Below, in pieces: positions 63,927-64,000 of a DNA stretch of 64,000 bases. How positions within the stretch are numbered: the first letter of the stretch is position 1; every line of letters starts with the position of its first letter. This DNA comes from Inonotus obliquus. Its lineage: Eukaryota > Basidiomycota > Agaricomycetes > Hymenochaetales > Hymenochaetaceae. The stretch lies in assembly GCA_032164295.1 (NCBI GenBank), contig JAJHTX010000001.1, positions 2,542,001-2,606,000 on the forward strand. Reading direction: 5' to 3'. The notes beneath the pieces were generated by a model, which ran no database searches, was not told the DNA's origin, and saw nothing but the letters and a program-made list of their open reading frames with translations. The position numbers and the translations under genes were made by a program.

Positions 63927-64000
63927 TATGACTTGAAGTAGAGTGACTCCGAAGATTGAAAGATGGATTGAGATGCTACTCAGTAGAGGCTAATATATGT

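Overview
The window is nuclear DNA of a filamentous basidiomycete, most likely an Agaricomycete. Genes are densely packed on both strands and split by many short introns (about 48-75 bp, mostly GT-AG). The content is fungal: an RNAi-type RNA-dependent RNA polymerase, an Itc1-like ISWI partner, a GtaA-type glutaminase, a Git3/cAMP-receptor-like GPCR, a cupredoxin GPI protein and a PR-1/CAP secreted protein. I name no species. Exon joins were made by hand; where exon lengths are listed, the reading frame was checked to close across every intron.

Layout. 1-2.7 kb: 3' part of an RdRP gene (+). 3.0-5.5 kb: disordered unknown protein (-). 5.9-9.4 kb: Itc1-like WAC/DDT protein (+). 9.6-12.0 kb: vacuolar amino-acid transporter (+). 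12.2-13.1 kb: eIF3k (-), divergent from a WDR5/Swd3 WD40 protein (13.2-14.6 kb, +). 15.0-16.2 kb: polyubiquitin with four repeats (+) behind a step-type heat-shock-element candidate and a TATA box. 16.3-17.3 kb: C2H2 zinc-finger protein (-) with about 1.9 kb of gene-free upstream DNA. 19.2-22.4 kb: secreted glutaminase (-). 23.0-24.3 kb: CAP protein (-). 25.0-25.6 kb: small unknown protein (+). 25.8-26.7 kb: Elp6 (-), divergent from Trs65 (26.9-29.9 kb, +). 30.1-31.2 kb: glutathione transferase (-). 31.7-35.9 kb: large coiled-coil/disordered protein with a perfect 45-bp tandem repeat (+). 36.2-37.4 kb: NADH-cytochrome b5 reductase (-). 37.8-43.8 kb: three tandem epoxide hydrolases (+). 44.1-46.0 kb: WRAP73/WDR8 (-). 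46.3-48.4 kb: MFS transporter (+). 49.0-51.5 kb: gamma-glutamyltransferase (+). 51.7-53.3 kb: mitochondrial-type PP2C (-). 53.5-54.6 kb: D-2-hydroxyacid dehydrogenase (-). 56.0-57.9 kb: GPCR (+). 58.2-61.9 kb: proteasome subunit Rpn2 (-). 62.4-63.9 kb: two-cupredoxin GPI protein (-).

Most of the window is housekeeping: translation, chromatin, ubiquitin-proteasome, vesicle tethering and the Elongator complex. The accessory-looking part is 30-51 kb. There a GST, a cytochrome b5 reductase, a triplicated epoxide hydrolase, a DHA1-type exporter and a cytosolic-type gamma-glutamyltransferase lie within about 21 kb. Together they could supply epoxide and electrophile detoxification steps. This is inference from neighbourhood, since unrelated genes are interleaved.

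Points of most interest are the tandem epoxide hydrolases with conserved exon lengths, one GC-AG intron and one displaced intron; the ubiquitin variant (S22, T25, N28) identical in all four repeats with an intron at the same codon in each; a 10-bp-phased GAA array in the ubiquitin promoter; and the palindrome GACGCGTC in four promoter regions. I did not find a convincing wholly new multi-gene system.
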